Positions 34,775 through 44,525 of a DNA stretch of 64,000 nt are shown piece by piece. Numbering within the stretch: position 1 is the first letter of the stretch; each line of letters begins with the position of its first letter. The notes beneath the pieces were generated by a model. The model had not been told where the DNA came from, ran no database searches, and saw only the letters and a list, made by a program, of their open reading frames with translations. This DNA is from Epiperipatus broadwayi (taxonomy: Eukaryota; Onychophora; Udeonychophora; Euonychophora; Peripatidae), in NCBI GenBank assembly GCA_028023455.1, contig JAQFVV010012402.1, positions 12,136,292 to 12,200,291 of the forward strand, written 5' to 3'. Position numbers and translations under genes: made by a program.

Positions 34775-35480
34775 CTGAGAGCACTGCACCTAGATCTTAG
34801 GATCTAATGCAACCCTCCAGCACCCACCTTTTAACTCTATTTAACTACAAAACTATGAGAATGAAATTGAAAACACTATTAATATTTTCAATCCAAGCTC
34901 AATAGCTTATATAGTCATATGGGTCTGAACTCAATTCAGTTCCCATACATTTTGGTGTCTTTGGCTCTTTAACAACCATAGCCACCACTATCCTATTATG
35001 CAGGATTGGTGTTAAACCACTAAACATCACATGATCACTATCTCATACTAGCACAATAATTGTTATTAAACAATTCAAAACAAAACAACACTCTCCATAT
35101 AGTAGTGCCATCTTGTGCTAACAAGAGCAATCAATGGATGCCAGAAGGCTTGTGCATAAAATCCCTATCTAGTGTTTTGAATTGTTTAATAACAATTATT
35201 GTGCTAGTATGAGATAGTGATCATGTGATGTTTAGTGGTTTAACACCAATCCTGCATAATAGGATAGTGGTGGCTATGGTTGTTAAAGAGCCAAAGACAC
35301 CAAAATGTATGGGAACTGAATTGAGTTCAGACCCATATGACTATATAAGCTATTGAGCTTGGATTGAAAATATTAATAGTGTTTTCAATTTCATTCTCAT
35401 AGTTTTGTAGTTAAATAGAGTTAAAAGGTGGGTGCTGGAGGGTTGCATTAGATCCTAAGATCTAGGTGCAGTGCTCTCAG

Positions 35481-35539
35481 ATCCAAGGCTCCTCACTGAT
35501 GAAGGCCACAAGCCAGAAACTAGTCTGGGGATATTGGAT
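35481..35539 (+). ncRNA. Hammerhead ribozyme, type I, intact core
   Basis: The order is AUCCAA, an AGGCU-like internal loop, CCUCA, CUGAUGA (35496-35502), A, GGC-CACAA-GCC, A, GAAA, C-UA-G, UC, UGGGG, AUA, UUGGAU. Stem I pairs CCUCA with UGGGG (one wobble) and AUCCAA with UUGGAU (perfect). Stem II is 3 bp with an A/A opposition at its base, which is unusual and could slow cleavage. Stem III is minimal; its ACUAGU is self-complementary, so two ribozymes in a multimer could pair as a dimer. Predicted cleavage is after GUC at 35525. Confidence 0.88.
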
Positions 35540-35945
35540 GAGTAGGCACTAGATAGGGATTTTATGCACAAGCCTCTGGCATCCATTGATTGCTCTTGTT
35601 AGCACAAGATGGCACTACTATATGGAGAGTGTTGTTTTGTTTTGAATTGTTTAATAACAATTATTGTGCTAGTATGAGATAGTGATCATGTGATGTTTAG
35701 TGGTTTAACACCAATCCTGCATAATAGGATAGTGGTGGCTATGGTTGTTAAAGAGCCAAAGACACCAAAATGTATGGGAACTGAATTGAGTTCAGACCCA
35801 TATGACTATATAAGCTATTGAGCTTGGATTGAAAATATTAATAGTGTTTTCAATTTCATTCTCATAGTTTTGTAGTTAAATAGAGTTAAAAGGTGGGTGC
35901 TGGAGGGTTGCATTAGATCCTAAGATCTAGGTGCAGTGCTCTCAG

Positions 35946-36004
35946 ATCCAAGGCTCCTCACTGATGAAGGCCACAAGCCAGAAACTAGTCTGGGGATATT
36001 GGAT
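35946..36004 (+). ncRNA. Hammerhead ribozyme, type I, intact core
   Basis: Identical to the copy at 35481-35539. Predicted cleavage is after 35990, exactly 465 nt from the cleavage site of the previous copy. A transcript of this block could therefore release a 465-nt monomer, suitable for circularisation. Confidence 0.88.
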
Positions 36005-36119
36005 GAGTAGGCACTAGATAGGGATTTTATGCACAAGCCTTCTGGCATCCATTGATTGCTCTTGTTAGCACAAGATGGCACTACTATATGGAGAGTGTTG
36101 TTTTGTTTTGAATTGTTTA

Positions 36120-36132
36120 ATATTGTCATATT
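36120..36132. other. Target-site duplication, right copy (13 bp)
   Basis: atattgtcatatt, perfect match to 34088-34100. The LINE frame resumes here as HILKNIYKNATT. Confidence 0.9.
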
Positions 36133-37092
36133 CTGAAGAATATTTATAAAAATGCAACAACAATTATATTATATAATCATACTAGAAAGGTTAATATTGA
36201 GAAAGGGGTAAGACAGGGTGATTCCATATATCCAAAACTTTTTACAGCAGTGCTGCAAGAAATATTTTGTGGATTAAAATAGGAAGCTAAAGGAGTGAAA
36301 GTAAATGGAGATTATTTAAGTCATTTAGATTTTGTAGATAATGTAGTTGTTTTTGCAAACAATGCTTTAGAGCTGCAGGAAATATTGCAGGAGATTATCA
36401 GATGAAAGTAAGAAAGTATAACTAAAGGTAAATGTTTAAAAGACTAAAGTAATGCTCAGTGGATTTTCTCAAAAGATGAAAATAAAGATTGATTATAATA
36501 AGTTAGAAGAAGTTAATAACTACAAATACCTTGATCAGATTATTACCACAGATAGAAACATAATGGATGAAATTAATCATAGAATTAAACTTGGTTGGAG
36601 TGCTTTTGGTAAAAATAACTTATTACTAAAAGCAAATATGCCTATGTGTTAGAAAAGGAAGGTTTTTAATAAATGTATTTTACCAGTTTTTACTTATGGA
36701 TCTGAGACTTGGAACTTAATAGAAGAGCATTATAGAGACTTCAGACCATTCTAAGAAGTATGGAAAGATGGATGTTAGGAGTACCAAGAAGAGATCGAAA
36801 ATGCAATATATGGGTAAGAGAACAAACATGTGTTACTGACATCATTGAAAGAATTAAAAGATTGCAGTGGAGTTGGGTTGGACATACTGCTAGAAGAGAT
36901 CATAATAGATGGACAATTGAAATTTTAAATTGGATTTCAAGAGATTGTAAAAGGTCCAGAAATAGACCACGTGAAATGGATGGATCAAATCAGAAAGTGT
37001 GCAGAGGAGATATGGAATATTGAGGCTAGAGATCAGAGAACACGGATTCAACTTAGAGAGACCTTTATTCTGCAGTGGCTTGATAATGGTTG
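36133..37092 (+). pseudogene. RTE LINE reverse transcriptase, C-terminal half
   Basis: Follows the hammerhead array. The order is KNIYKNATTIILYNHTRK, then KGVRQGDSIYPKLFTAVLQE (RT motif B). The catalytic motif C reads DFVDNVVVF, with FVDN at 36331-36342 where FADD is normal, so an essential Asp is lost. Next are KLEEVNNYKYLDQIITTD, FNKCILPVFTYGSETW, MERWMLGVPRRDRK and the tail RLQWSWVGHTARRDHNRW. It ends LRETFILQWLDNG. There are stops near 36402, 36650 and 36754 and at least one frameshift. The order and motifs are diagnostic for RTE-type endonuclease-reverse transcriptases. Confidence 0.9.
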
Positions 37093-37105
37093 ACATTGAT
37101 GTTGA

Positions 37106-37962
37106 TAAATGTATTTAAAATTCATTTATTCAAGACTAATAGATATAACTAACTATAATGGAAAAATTATCTAATTGTTGGATATATGTTTTTTTAATCA
37201 TTAATTTCTATTTATAACTAGAACATTTAATCATTGTTCTATAAGTATAGTGGCTTTTATCTTTAATTTTCAAAATCAAATATACTATTTATTTAATATA
37301 TGGATTTTTTCTAAAGAAGTTAAGTATTCACAGAACCCAATCTAGAGATTCATTCTCTTATTGTTGTAGTAATTTCTTCAATTCTGCTACTGTATATGTT
37401 GATTGTACAGTCATTAACTACACAATTCATGGTTTATAGTTACCCATATTTCCACTATATCAGAAACTACTGAATTCCATTTTTAAAGCAGATAAGCAAC
37501 TATTGATGAAATTCCAATAATGTCTAGAGATCAAATTTACTGATTTTATTATTGTATATGGGGAAAATAAATTTGTTTGGGACCTTGCAAGAAGCCCATA
37601 TTTTTACTCAATAATTCTTTTGTTATTTGAAATGTGTGTGTTTTTTTTTTTGAAGATTTCTATTTGAAGCTTGTAAGAGGAAAGTATGCCCTGAGTTATG
37701 TTTTGTGCACCATTTTTTTTATATAAAATTGTATATATCTTGATAAAGTTTGTGTTTCAGAATTAGAAATTCTTAAAAAAAATATTAATAAACAAGTTAT
37801 ACAAATGGCTATAATAAAATTATTTCTATTTTTAGAAAAGTTCAAAGTTGCATTTGTGTTTATAATGATTATTGTTGTTGTTGTTATTTAATGACAAAAA
37901 TTAAAAAGTATTTTTTTTTTTTTACATTATTGTAAATTTAACTTGGTTTCTGTTAATTGCAG
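37106..37962. other. Non-coding stretch upstream of a candidate exon
   Basis: AT-rich, with a T-run at 37910-37922 and then the pyrimidine-rich acceptor region (ggtttctgttaattgcag, 37945-37962). No element could be supported. It reads as intron if the exon at 37963 is real. Confidence 0.35.
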
Positions 37963-38042
37963 AAACTGACAAAACTTCACCAAATGGTATTGAACAACTT
38001 TTTGGAAACTGGAAAAATCCAATACTGCCATCGACTGAAAAG
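37963..38042 (+). CDS. Candidate internal exon of an unrecognised gene
   Basis: 80 bp sit between a good acceptor (ctgttaattgcag to 37962) and a donor (AAG|gtaaag from 38043). Composition is less AT-rich than the flanks. Entering with two leading bases, the frame reads TDKTSPNGIEQLFGNW then KNPILPSTEK. It leaves in phase 0, which matches the phase of the candidate exon at 39029. The other open frame (KLTKLHQMVLNN...) is possible but less protein-like. I do not recognise the protein. Upstream exons were not found in this window, which suggests long introns. Confidence 0.5.
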
Positions 38043-39028
38043 GTAAAGTTACAGAACACATTTAATACAAAAAATTGTTTAATTAATTTAAAAGTTAATT
38101 AAATAATTCTAAATGTTTATTTCTTTTTTCATCAAATAATGTATATTTTATATCTTTATTATCATTTATAACATTAAATTGTTTTCATATATATATACAA
38201 TCATATTTTGTATGATGAAAAGTGTGTTATCATTGCTTCTGTTATATTGTTAATCCCAGAATCTTGATTTCTTGCAGTGTTGCTCATCTGTATATTGAAT
38301 ATTAATAATAATTAGAGAAGGAGTAGTCTAAAATAGTAAACTATGCATGAACCATGGTTGGAGAAAGTCAAGAATATTGAATAGTGAGAAAAAAATAAAA
38401 AGAAGCAACGTTAAAACTGCTCATATGACAGTGACAAATAATCCCATAAGTTTTCTAGTGTAACAATGCACAAAATTTGGAAACCATTTATTAATCTTGT
38501 TTTTAAAAACAAAAATTAAAGAAATCAGGAGGATTCTTTTAGATTTTGGTTAGAATATCAATTTAAAATTTAGTATCCACAAATCTAAAGGTCACTGGTT
38601 TAATTCAAAATCTCGAGAAATGAAGAGAGAAAATACCATTTAAAGTTTTGGGTTATATAATAATGTGAGTGTTTTATTATCAGTAAATATTTGGAAAAGT
38701 ATAATTAACATTTGAATATTTCTAAATATCTTTAACAATTACCTCAATGATGGAAATGGTTCAATATATAATTAGAACTATATATATATATATTGTATCA
38801 GTAAGAATCTCAGTAGTTCAAGTTTGGATCCAGAATCAATGATACATGCATATATATATATATATTCAATGATTGACTTGCACATATATAATGATAAATG
38901 TAATATCTTACTATGTGTATTCATGAAGTTTGTAAATACTGTTTTAAACAAATATAATTATAAACAATATGATGTGGTGATTGGAATTTATGGTCAGAAG
39001 CAGTCCAAAAGTATTTTATTTGTTTTAG

Positions 39029-39193
39029 GTTTCAATCAAAAAAGAAACTTCAGGTATCAAACTTCATCACCAGAGAAAGTTTACTGAGAATACTAGTGAA
39101 ATAATGATCATCATCACTGCCAATTATTATTATGACACTCCAGCATATTCCCAGTGGTTCGCATGTTATCTAAGAGTTATAGATGATTTATAA
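39029..39193 (+). CDS. Candidate terminal exon of the same gene
   Basis: An acceptor-like ttttatttgttttag ends at 39028. An open frame in phase 0 then runs 54 codons to TAA at 39191-39193. It starts VSIKKETSGIKLHHQRKF and ends YSQWFACYLRVIDDL. Joined to the 80-bp exon the frame stays open. No domain is recognised. A cag|gtatca donor-like site at about 39053 could instead make a 25-bp exon. The 87-codon ORF at 38824-39087 overlaps in another frame and looks like a shadow. Confidence 0.4.
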   Translation, partial: VSIKKETSGIKLHHQRKFTENTSEIMIIITANYYYDTPAYSQWFACYLRVIDDL

Positions 39194-39289
39194 GTTAGCA
39201 TATATGTGTTGAAGTTATAATGTTTCAACTTAATCATAAACAAACAACTGGATTGACAAAATAATCTATTAACAAAACAAAGCATACTA

Positions 39290-39500
39290 AGTTGGTTTTT
39301 GTGATTCCAAATGTAGATATAAAATGAAAGTGCAGTAAGAGTTAATATGTGTTTCAGTTTTTAAATCTATACTAGTGATGGATGTAAAGTCAAACACAAC
39401 AATTAATATATTTTCAGTTTTTAAAACCTATAGTAGTGATTCCAAATGCAGATATAGTATTTAACATATCACAATAATTAATGTTTTTTTCAGTTTTATG
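39290..39500. repeat. Short imperfect tandem repeats
   Basis: Three diverged units share ttcagtttttaaa.ctata.tagtgat and gattccaaatg.agatata, spaced about 60-100 bp apart. They are non-coding. From 39500 to 41080 there is a moderately complex stretch (39600-40200 is richer in G+C) with no recognised gene or element. Confidence 0.55.
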
Positions 39501-41082
39501 TCTAAGACCTTTTTAATATTATAAAATGAATATTTAAAAAATATTTAAAGTCATAAATCCTGGGTTTTTTATATTGGTTTTCTTTTTCTATAATTATGGT
39601 CATCATCATAACTCTCCTTGAAGAGTATATTTCTTCTTCTCACACACTGGAGACTTGAATTGTAGTTACAACAACATAGTGATGTATAGCATGTAGGATA
39701 CCAGTATATCCTAGACATTTTAGTGGTGCACATTTTTTTTTCTTTTACTGGCATATTAGAGGATGTTGTGATCTAGTTCCACAGACTTTGATGTTATTTA
39801 CTGGATTGCATACCCAGGGTCTTCTGACTCATATGTTACTTGTTTTTGTCTAGCTTTCCATGGCAAATGATCCCCTAATATAGGAAAACATTTAGCTTCT
39901 ACTGTGGGTGTTGCAATTTTAATTAGTGGCATGACAAAATCTCTTCTCAGCACAGCTCACTTCAACACTGCAGGAATGGTATAGCTTGCAGTTTGCAATC
40001 AGGAAATAAGCATCAGAATGAATGACTGCATATTAAATGAATTATGAGTGATCATTTTTTATATCTCTCTCTATTTTTTTTATTCTCTGTCTATATCATC
40101 TGCCATTAATCTAACCATAATGTAAACCATTCACATGTTTTTGTCACCTGCCAGCATCAACCATAATGTAGGCCATCTAAAATCTTGGACCCCAGAGTAA
40201 AAAAAATATTCCATTGTTTTCTTATAAAACATGTAGGGAGAAACAAGGTTGTCTACAGTATTATATTATTTTATATTGAAAGAAGAAAGAAATAACTGTT
40301 TGTTTTATTTCCATCTATCCCAATTCCAATGCAGGCAGATATAAAATTCTTCTTCAACTTTTTTATTTATTTCTAATTTCTCAAATATTGTTAATTCTTA
40401 AGTTTTGATCTTAGATTTGAATTCACCATTTTATTTACTATACGAATCGACAAGATTTTATTTATAAATTGATTTAGAACAGATAAAACCAAAAAGATCT
40501 CAAAAATGCCTTAATATTTTATGAACTACATATTTTAAACTTGTCGTGATCAAAAGTATCTTTCTTTTTTCTTCTTCTTTCACAATCTCCTTCATTATTA
40601 TTTTTTCTACTCTCATATTACAGAGTAAATGATTGATAACATTATGCATAAATTGTCTTTACAAATATACAATATGATTAAAATATACATTAGTAATTTT
40701 TTTTTTTAGTCTCGTGAGCAATTTCATTATTATATATATGTACTTACATACACACGCGTTATTGTTCAACTCTTTATTAATTAATTATGTGGAATGCACT
40801 CGGGTTAGACAATGAAGCAGTAGCAATTTTCTATTTCTCATTTGTGTGTTGATTAACACTCTATTAATTTATATCCATTTTTTGATTATGGTGTTTCATG
40901 GCCTACACAATATTCAGAGTTGTTTGTCATTAAGTACCATAGAGAATGCATAGAATTTCTACTCTGGAATGCACAAAAATTTCATCATATGACATTATGA
41001 TGCATGGACACTAGAAGGATTATCCCTGATTAACTTCTGTTAAGCTATCTACAACAACACAATAGGCTGATAGAGTAAGTAA

Positions 41083-41231
41083 AAACTCCAACTGCACCTT
41101 GCTTCCTCTGAGTCTTACAGGTGAGTGAGTAAACCATATGAAAATTAAGCCTTGCTCATATTTGAGTTTTAGAGACTATTAAACTCCTGAACTGTATCTT
41201 GTTTCTTCTGTGCCTTACAGGTGAGTGAGTA
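41083..41231 (+). repeat. Duplicated acceptor-donor motif (recursive-splice-like)
   Basis: Two ~45-bp blocks exactly 100 bp apart each contain a pyrimidine-rich run ending ttacag directly followed by gtgagtgagt. The junctions are 41120/41121 and 41220/41221. A 3' splice site abutting a 5' splice site is the form of a recursive splice (ratcheting) point in long introns. Whether a plus-strand intron covers this place is unknown. Confidence 0.5.
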
Positions 41232-41399
41232 CTAATGGGGGAAAAGTGTGTTGTGGCAGAGCAATGTGATATCAATTTCCAAATATCACATAACAACATA
41301 GTGTCTTTCATACATCTTCAAAAGCAAAACTATTTAATAGCACTTTTATTTTATTCTCTGTAAAAATCTTTTTTTTTATCCATTCAGGATCAAATGTTG

Positions 41400-42500
41400 C
41401 ATATTTTTCTTACATACATTTTTTTTTTTCCAATATGAAAGTCATTCTTGCTTTCTAGAAAGCTGATAATCTCTTCATTTCTGGTTATTTTAATGTCACT
41501 TTATTAACTTTTGCTTTTAAAAACATTGTACAAGTTCATTTCTCCATAAAGCATTAATCTTTTTAGCAGATCCAGGGTTGATAGAGAATAAACCATCCTT
41601 TGTTTTTCTAAAATTATGATTTTACCTCTTCAAATATTTGCTTATTGGTGGAGATATCCTTTGGGATCACCTGAATAGTATAATATTCTCCTTATTCTGG
41701 AGTGGATCTTTCACTTTATCTTTTTTCTTCTTTATCTTTTCTTTTTGATTCTGCACACTGGCAGTAGAACTTGACAATCTGCCAACAATAATTCATTGCT
41801 TCTAACTCAGGCAAATACTAGAGTGTTTTACTTTTTTTTTATTATAGGCTTTATCATGTCAAATATCACTATTTTTAACTTTATGTGTTTTTTTTTTTAA
41901 TATTCAGGCAGCAGACGTTCTTGTTTAAAGAGAAAAACTTCAAAACATTCCTTAAACAGTGAATTCTGACAATCATCTGAAAGATTTTTAGTTTCATTAT
42001 TACTAAAATTAATTTCTATATCATGACATAAAGCTTTCCCAAAATTTTTCACCTACTAAAGTTTCATTTTTTTAAATGGAAGGTATTTGATTTGCATCTT
42101 TTTTTTTCTTCTTTCAAATCCAATTTTTCCAGTCTTTCTGTTATAATTTGCACAGTTTCTTGTAGTTTATCTTTACAGGATTCTACTGACTTGTCAACCA
42201 TTTCTTCCACATTCACATATAATCTTTTTTCTAAGCACTCCGTTTTCTAGCGCACTTGTTTGTTTATTTGACTTATTATTTCCACCTTAAGGGTAGTTAT
42301 AGTTTTTGTACATCATTAAAATTGTCTTTTGTTTCTTGATGAAATTCTTCATTTTTTTAGATGCATCTGTTTAAAATCTGAATGCATTTTTTTAAATTTT
42401 TAATCTCTGCTGTCCTTTTTTCTTCATATTTTGCTGGATCTCTTCAACTTTTTGCTGCAAAACTCTGAATGCATTTCTGCATTTTTTTAAACATACTATT
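41400..42500 (-). pseudogene. Decayed ORF with coiled-coil-like part, possibly LINE ORF1
   Basis: The minus strand keeps protein-like stretches between stops. At about 42060-42300 a charged heptad-like segment appears (VNVEEMVDKSVESC, then KLQETVQIITERLEKL). At about 41680-41500 come VIPKDISTNKQIFEEVKS and INALWRNELVQCF. Coiled coil followed by a small globular domain is the usual plan of non-LTR ORF1 proteins, but no CCHC finger is seen and no adjoining ORF2 was found. It might also be a decayed host gene copy. Confidence 0.35.
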
Positions 42501-42552
42501 AACTCCTTGCTTGTAGAGGAGTTAAATAATTTGAATGGCTTGAAATGAACTA

Positions 42553-43460
42553 TTGAAAAGAAATAGGACAAAAGTATATTTGGATTTAATTATTACAAGA
42601 GATAATAGTATGTTAAGTTATAAATTAATAATCAAACCATTGCAAAAAAAAGAATATATAAATTGTAAATCAAAAGCATCAATTATGCAGAAGATGGAAA
42701 ATTTTAGATCTTTTTTGTTTTGTGATGAGAAATTAGGTTGTTACCAGTGTGATAAATTAAAAAATATTAAGATATTTGCCAAGAAATTGTTTGAAGTTAG
42801 TTTTGTAAGATTGAATAGACTAACAATATTTTATGACAATTTAAAAAGAGTTATAATGAGTTAAAGGAGTTGATGATTGATAATTAAAAATGGATAACTA
42901 TTCCATGTATTTCAAATGCTCAAATGAAATTTTGTAAGGATACATATAAGGATGTGTTTACTGTTTCATGTTACAAATAATGCTAATAAGTTAGTGAATA
43001 ATTCTAAAAATGTCATTTCTATCAAGCAGAAAAGTAATGCTTTTAATTTTTTGTGGATGCATGTTATTGCATATAGGTGAATCAAGGTGCAGTATTGAAT
43101 GAAGATTAAAGGAGCATGAATTGTTATATAAGCATGTGAAAAGTAAAAATAATAATAATTTAATGACTGCTTCAGTTTTTTGGATCATGAAAGGACATGT
43201 AAATATAAATTTAAATTTGGTATTGAAAATTTTAAGATTCTTCATGGAGAAAGAAATCCATTATAAAAGAAAAATTAAGGAAGCAATTTTAATAAATAGA
43301 AGTAAAATGATTGTAATTAATAGTCAAGCTGGTAATGTTAAAATTGGGGGTTCATAGGATTTGAATTGATGACATTTGTTTGTTTTGTTTTTTGATTTAA
43401 CAGCAGTTGAGAAGGGCTAAGGAATTAAATGAAAGTACTTCTGCAGATTGAAAGACTGTA
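42553..43460 (+). pseudogene. Penelope-like element (PLE-1 family), second relic
   Basis: Starts KRNRTKVYLDLIITRDNSML (RT C-terminal 'FLDL.I.R' region), then IIKPLQKKEYINCKSKAS. The endonuclease part includes NKLVNNSKNVISIKQKSN, near-identical to LINNSKNVISKMQKSN in the 25-kb copy. It continues IGESRCSIE, RLKEHELLYKHVK and FMEKEIHYKRKIKEAILINR (43121-43357). The YIG Gly is retained here (IGES). Stops and frameshifts prevent expression. The 3' end has a hammerhead-like remnant (ttgagaa...gaaag) near 43406-43437. It abuts the left 4.3-kb repeat. Confidence 0.8.
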
Positions 43461-44491
43461 TGCAATAGTTAATTACCATTGTATTTATTATTTTTATTGT
43501 TAATACAATAGTTTTTAATTAACATACATTTTATTTGTATTATATATATTGTGCCCTTTTGTATGGGTCTCCATAAATTGTTGTGTCAATCTATTAAAAA
43601 AATTTTAAATTTAATATATATTTAGCTATATGATGTTAATTTTATTTATAAAAAATCTTTTAAAAAAGTGTAATTAAAGTAATTTATGAATATTTGATAT
43701 GTGAAAATTGTGCTGATGTTTGAGAGAGACGTTTCAATAGGGATGATAATAGTATATGGTTGGGAAAACTGGCCATAATCAATACTGCATTAATAAATTT
43801 AATAAATAAATGTTTAAAGTTAAAGTTTTAAAAGACAAGTTAAAATTAAATGCATATATTTATTGTTGATAAAGATTAATATTTAATAAGTGAATAAATA
43901 TTTTAATTATTAATAGTACATAATAGAAGATTAATATTTGATTTTAATAATATCGAAGTATTATTTTAAAAATTGTTATAAGATATTATTTATTTTAAAA
44001 ATATTTATTTTTAAAAATGAAATTGTTAGTTTATTTTTAGATTATTATAAGCGTTTGTAGCTGTGTTGTAAAACAGATGTTAGTTAGACACATACACACA
44101 TGCTTGGGAGTTTTTTTAGTAAAGTTGCAAAACTATTTTAAAATTCTGTTATAAAATTTATAAATATTATAATGGCTATCACGAGATAAAAATAAAAAAT
44201 AATTAATGTGAAACATTAAATCTGATTTTAAAATACTGTTTAAAAAAAATAACGAATAAAAATAGACTTAATTTGTTTATAAAAAATAATCTTATAAAAG
44301 TTAAAAGTGAAATAAAGTAAGAAAGAATATTTTAAAAAAAAAATGTTTAATGGATTTAAATAAACAATAAAGATTGATTTAAGAATTTAATAATGTGATA
44401 AATAATAAATATTAAAAAAGTCATTATTTATTTTTAATTTTGTCTTGTTGGTAAAATATGTAAATAAGCTAGCAAGTTGATTGTTTAATTT

Positions 44492-44525
44492 ACCAATCAA
44501 GTGGGGAGTTTCTTCCGGTATAAAA
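44492..44525 (+). promoter_or_regulatory. Conserved CCAAT and TATA boxes in left 4.3-kb repeat
   Basis: accaatca at 44492 is followed ~20 bp later by ttcttccggtataaaa, with TATAAAA at 44519-44525. The same pair with the same spacing is kept in the inverse copy (62539-62572) although the sequence around has drifted. This supports a Pol II core promoter reading left to right. Initiation would be expected near 44550. Confidence 0.6.

Larger units (their letters stand above)
34101..36119. mobile_element. Multimeric hammerhead retrozyme-like insertion
   Basis: A 2.0-kb insertion is made only of copies of one ~465-bp unit. Minus-oriented units lie at 34101-34562, 34563-35027 and a partial 35028-35174. 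There is an abrupt switch at 35174/35175. Plus-oriented units lie at 35175-35639 and 35640-36105, with a 14-bp start of a third to 36119. The unit has no protein-coding frame of note. It carries a hammerhead ribozyme but no LTR, tRNA head or poly(A). Near identity among most copies points to a fairly recent event. Animal retrozymes have this make-up and are thought to replicate through self-cleaved circular RNA. The opposed blocks resemble twin-primed (5'-inverted) insertion. That mechanism is inference. Confidence 0.88.
32295..37105 (+). mobile_element. RTE-type LINE, split by a hammerhead array
   Basis: One LINE copy runs from an apurinic-like endonuclease to the RT C-terminal tail on the plus strand. 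It is interrupted at 34101-36119 by the multimeric hammerhead insertion. After removing the insertion, the RT frame reads through the target site (GYCHI then LKNIYKNATTII). The 3' end lies shortly after LDNG, followed by gttgacattgatgttgata. A 5' start could be upstream of 32295, but no homology is visible. Several stops and frameshifts make the copy inactive. Confidence 0.9.

Noticed and set aside
35920-36129. 69-codon minus ORF (and 21803-22003, 21819-22076)
   Set aside because: These run through the hammerhead repeat in arbitrary frames, and the repeat is non-coding.
38824-39087. 87-codon ORF
   Set aside because: It begins in TA repeats and overlaps the better-supported exon frame at 39029 in another phase.
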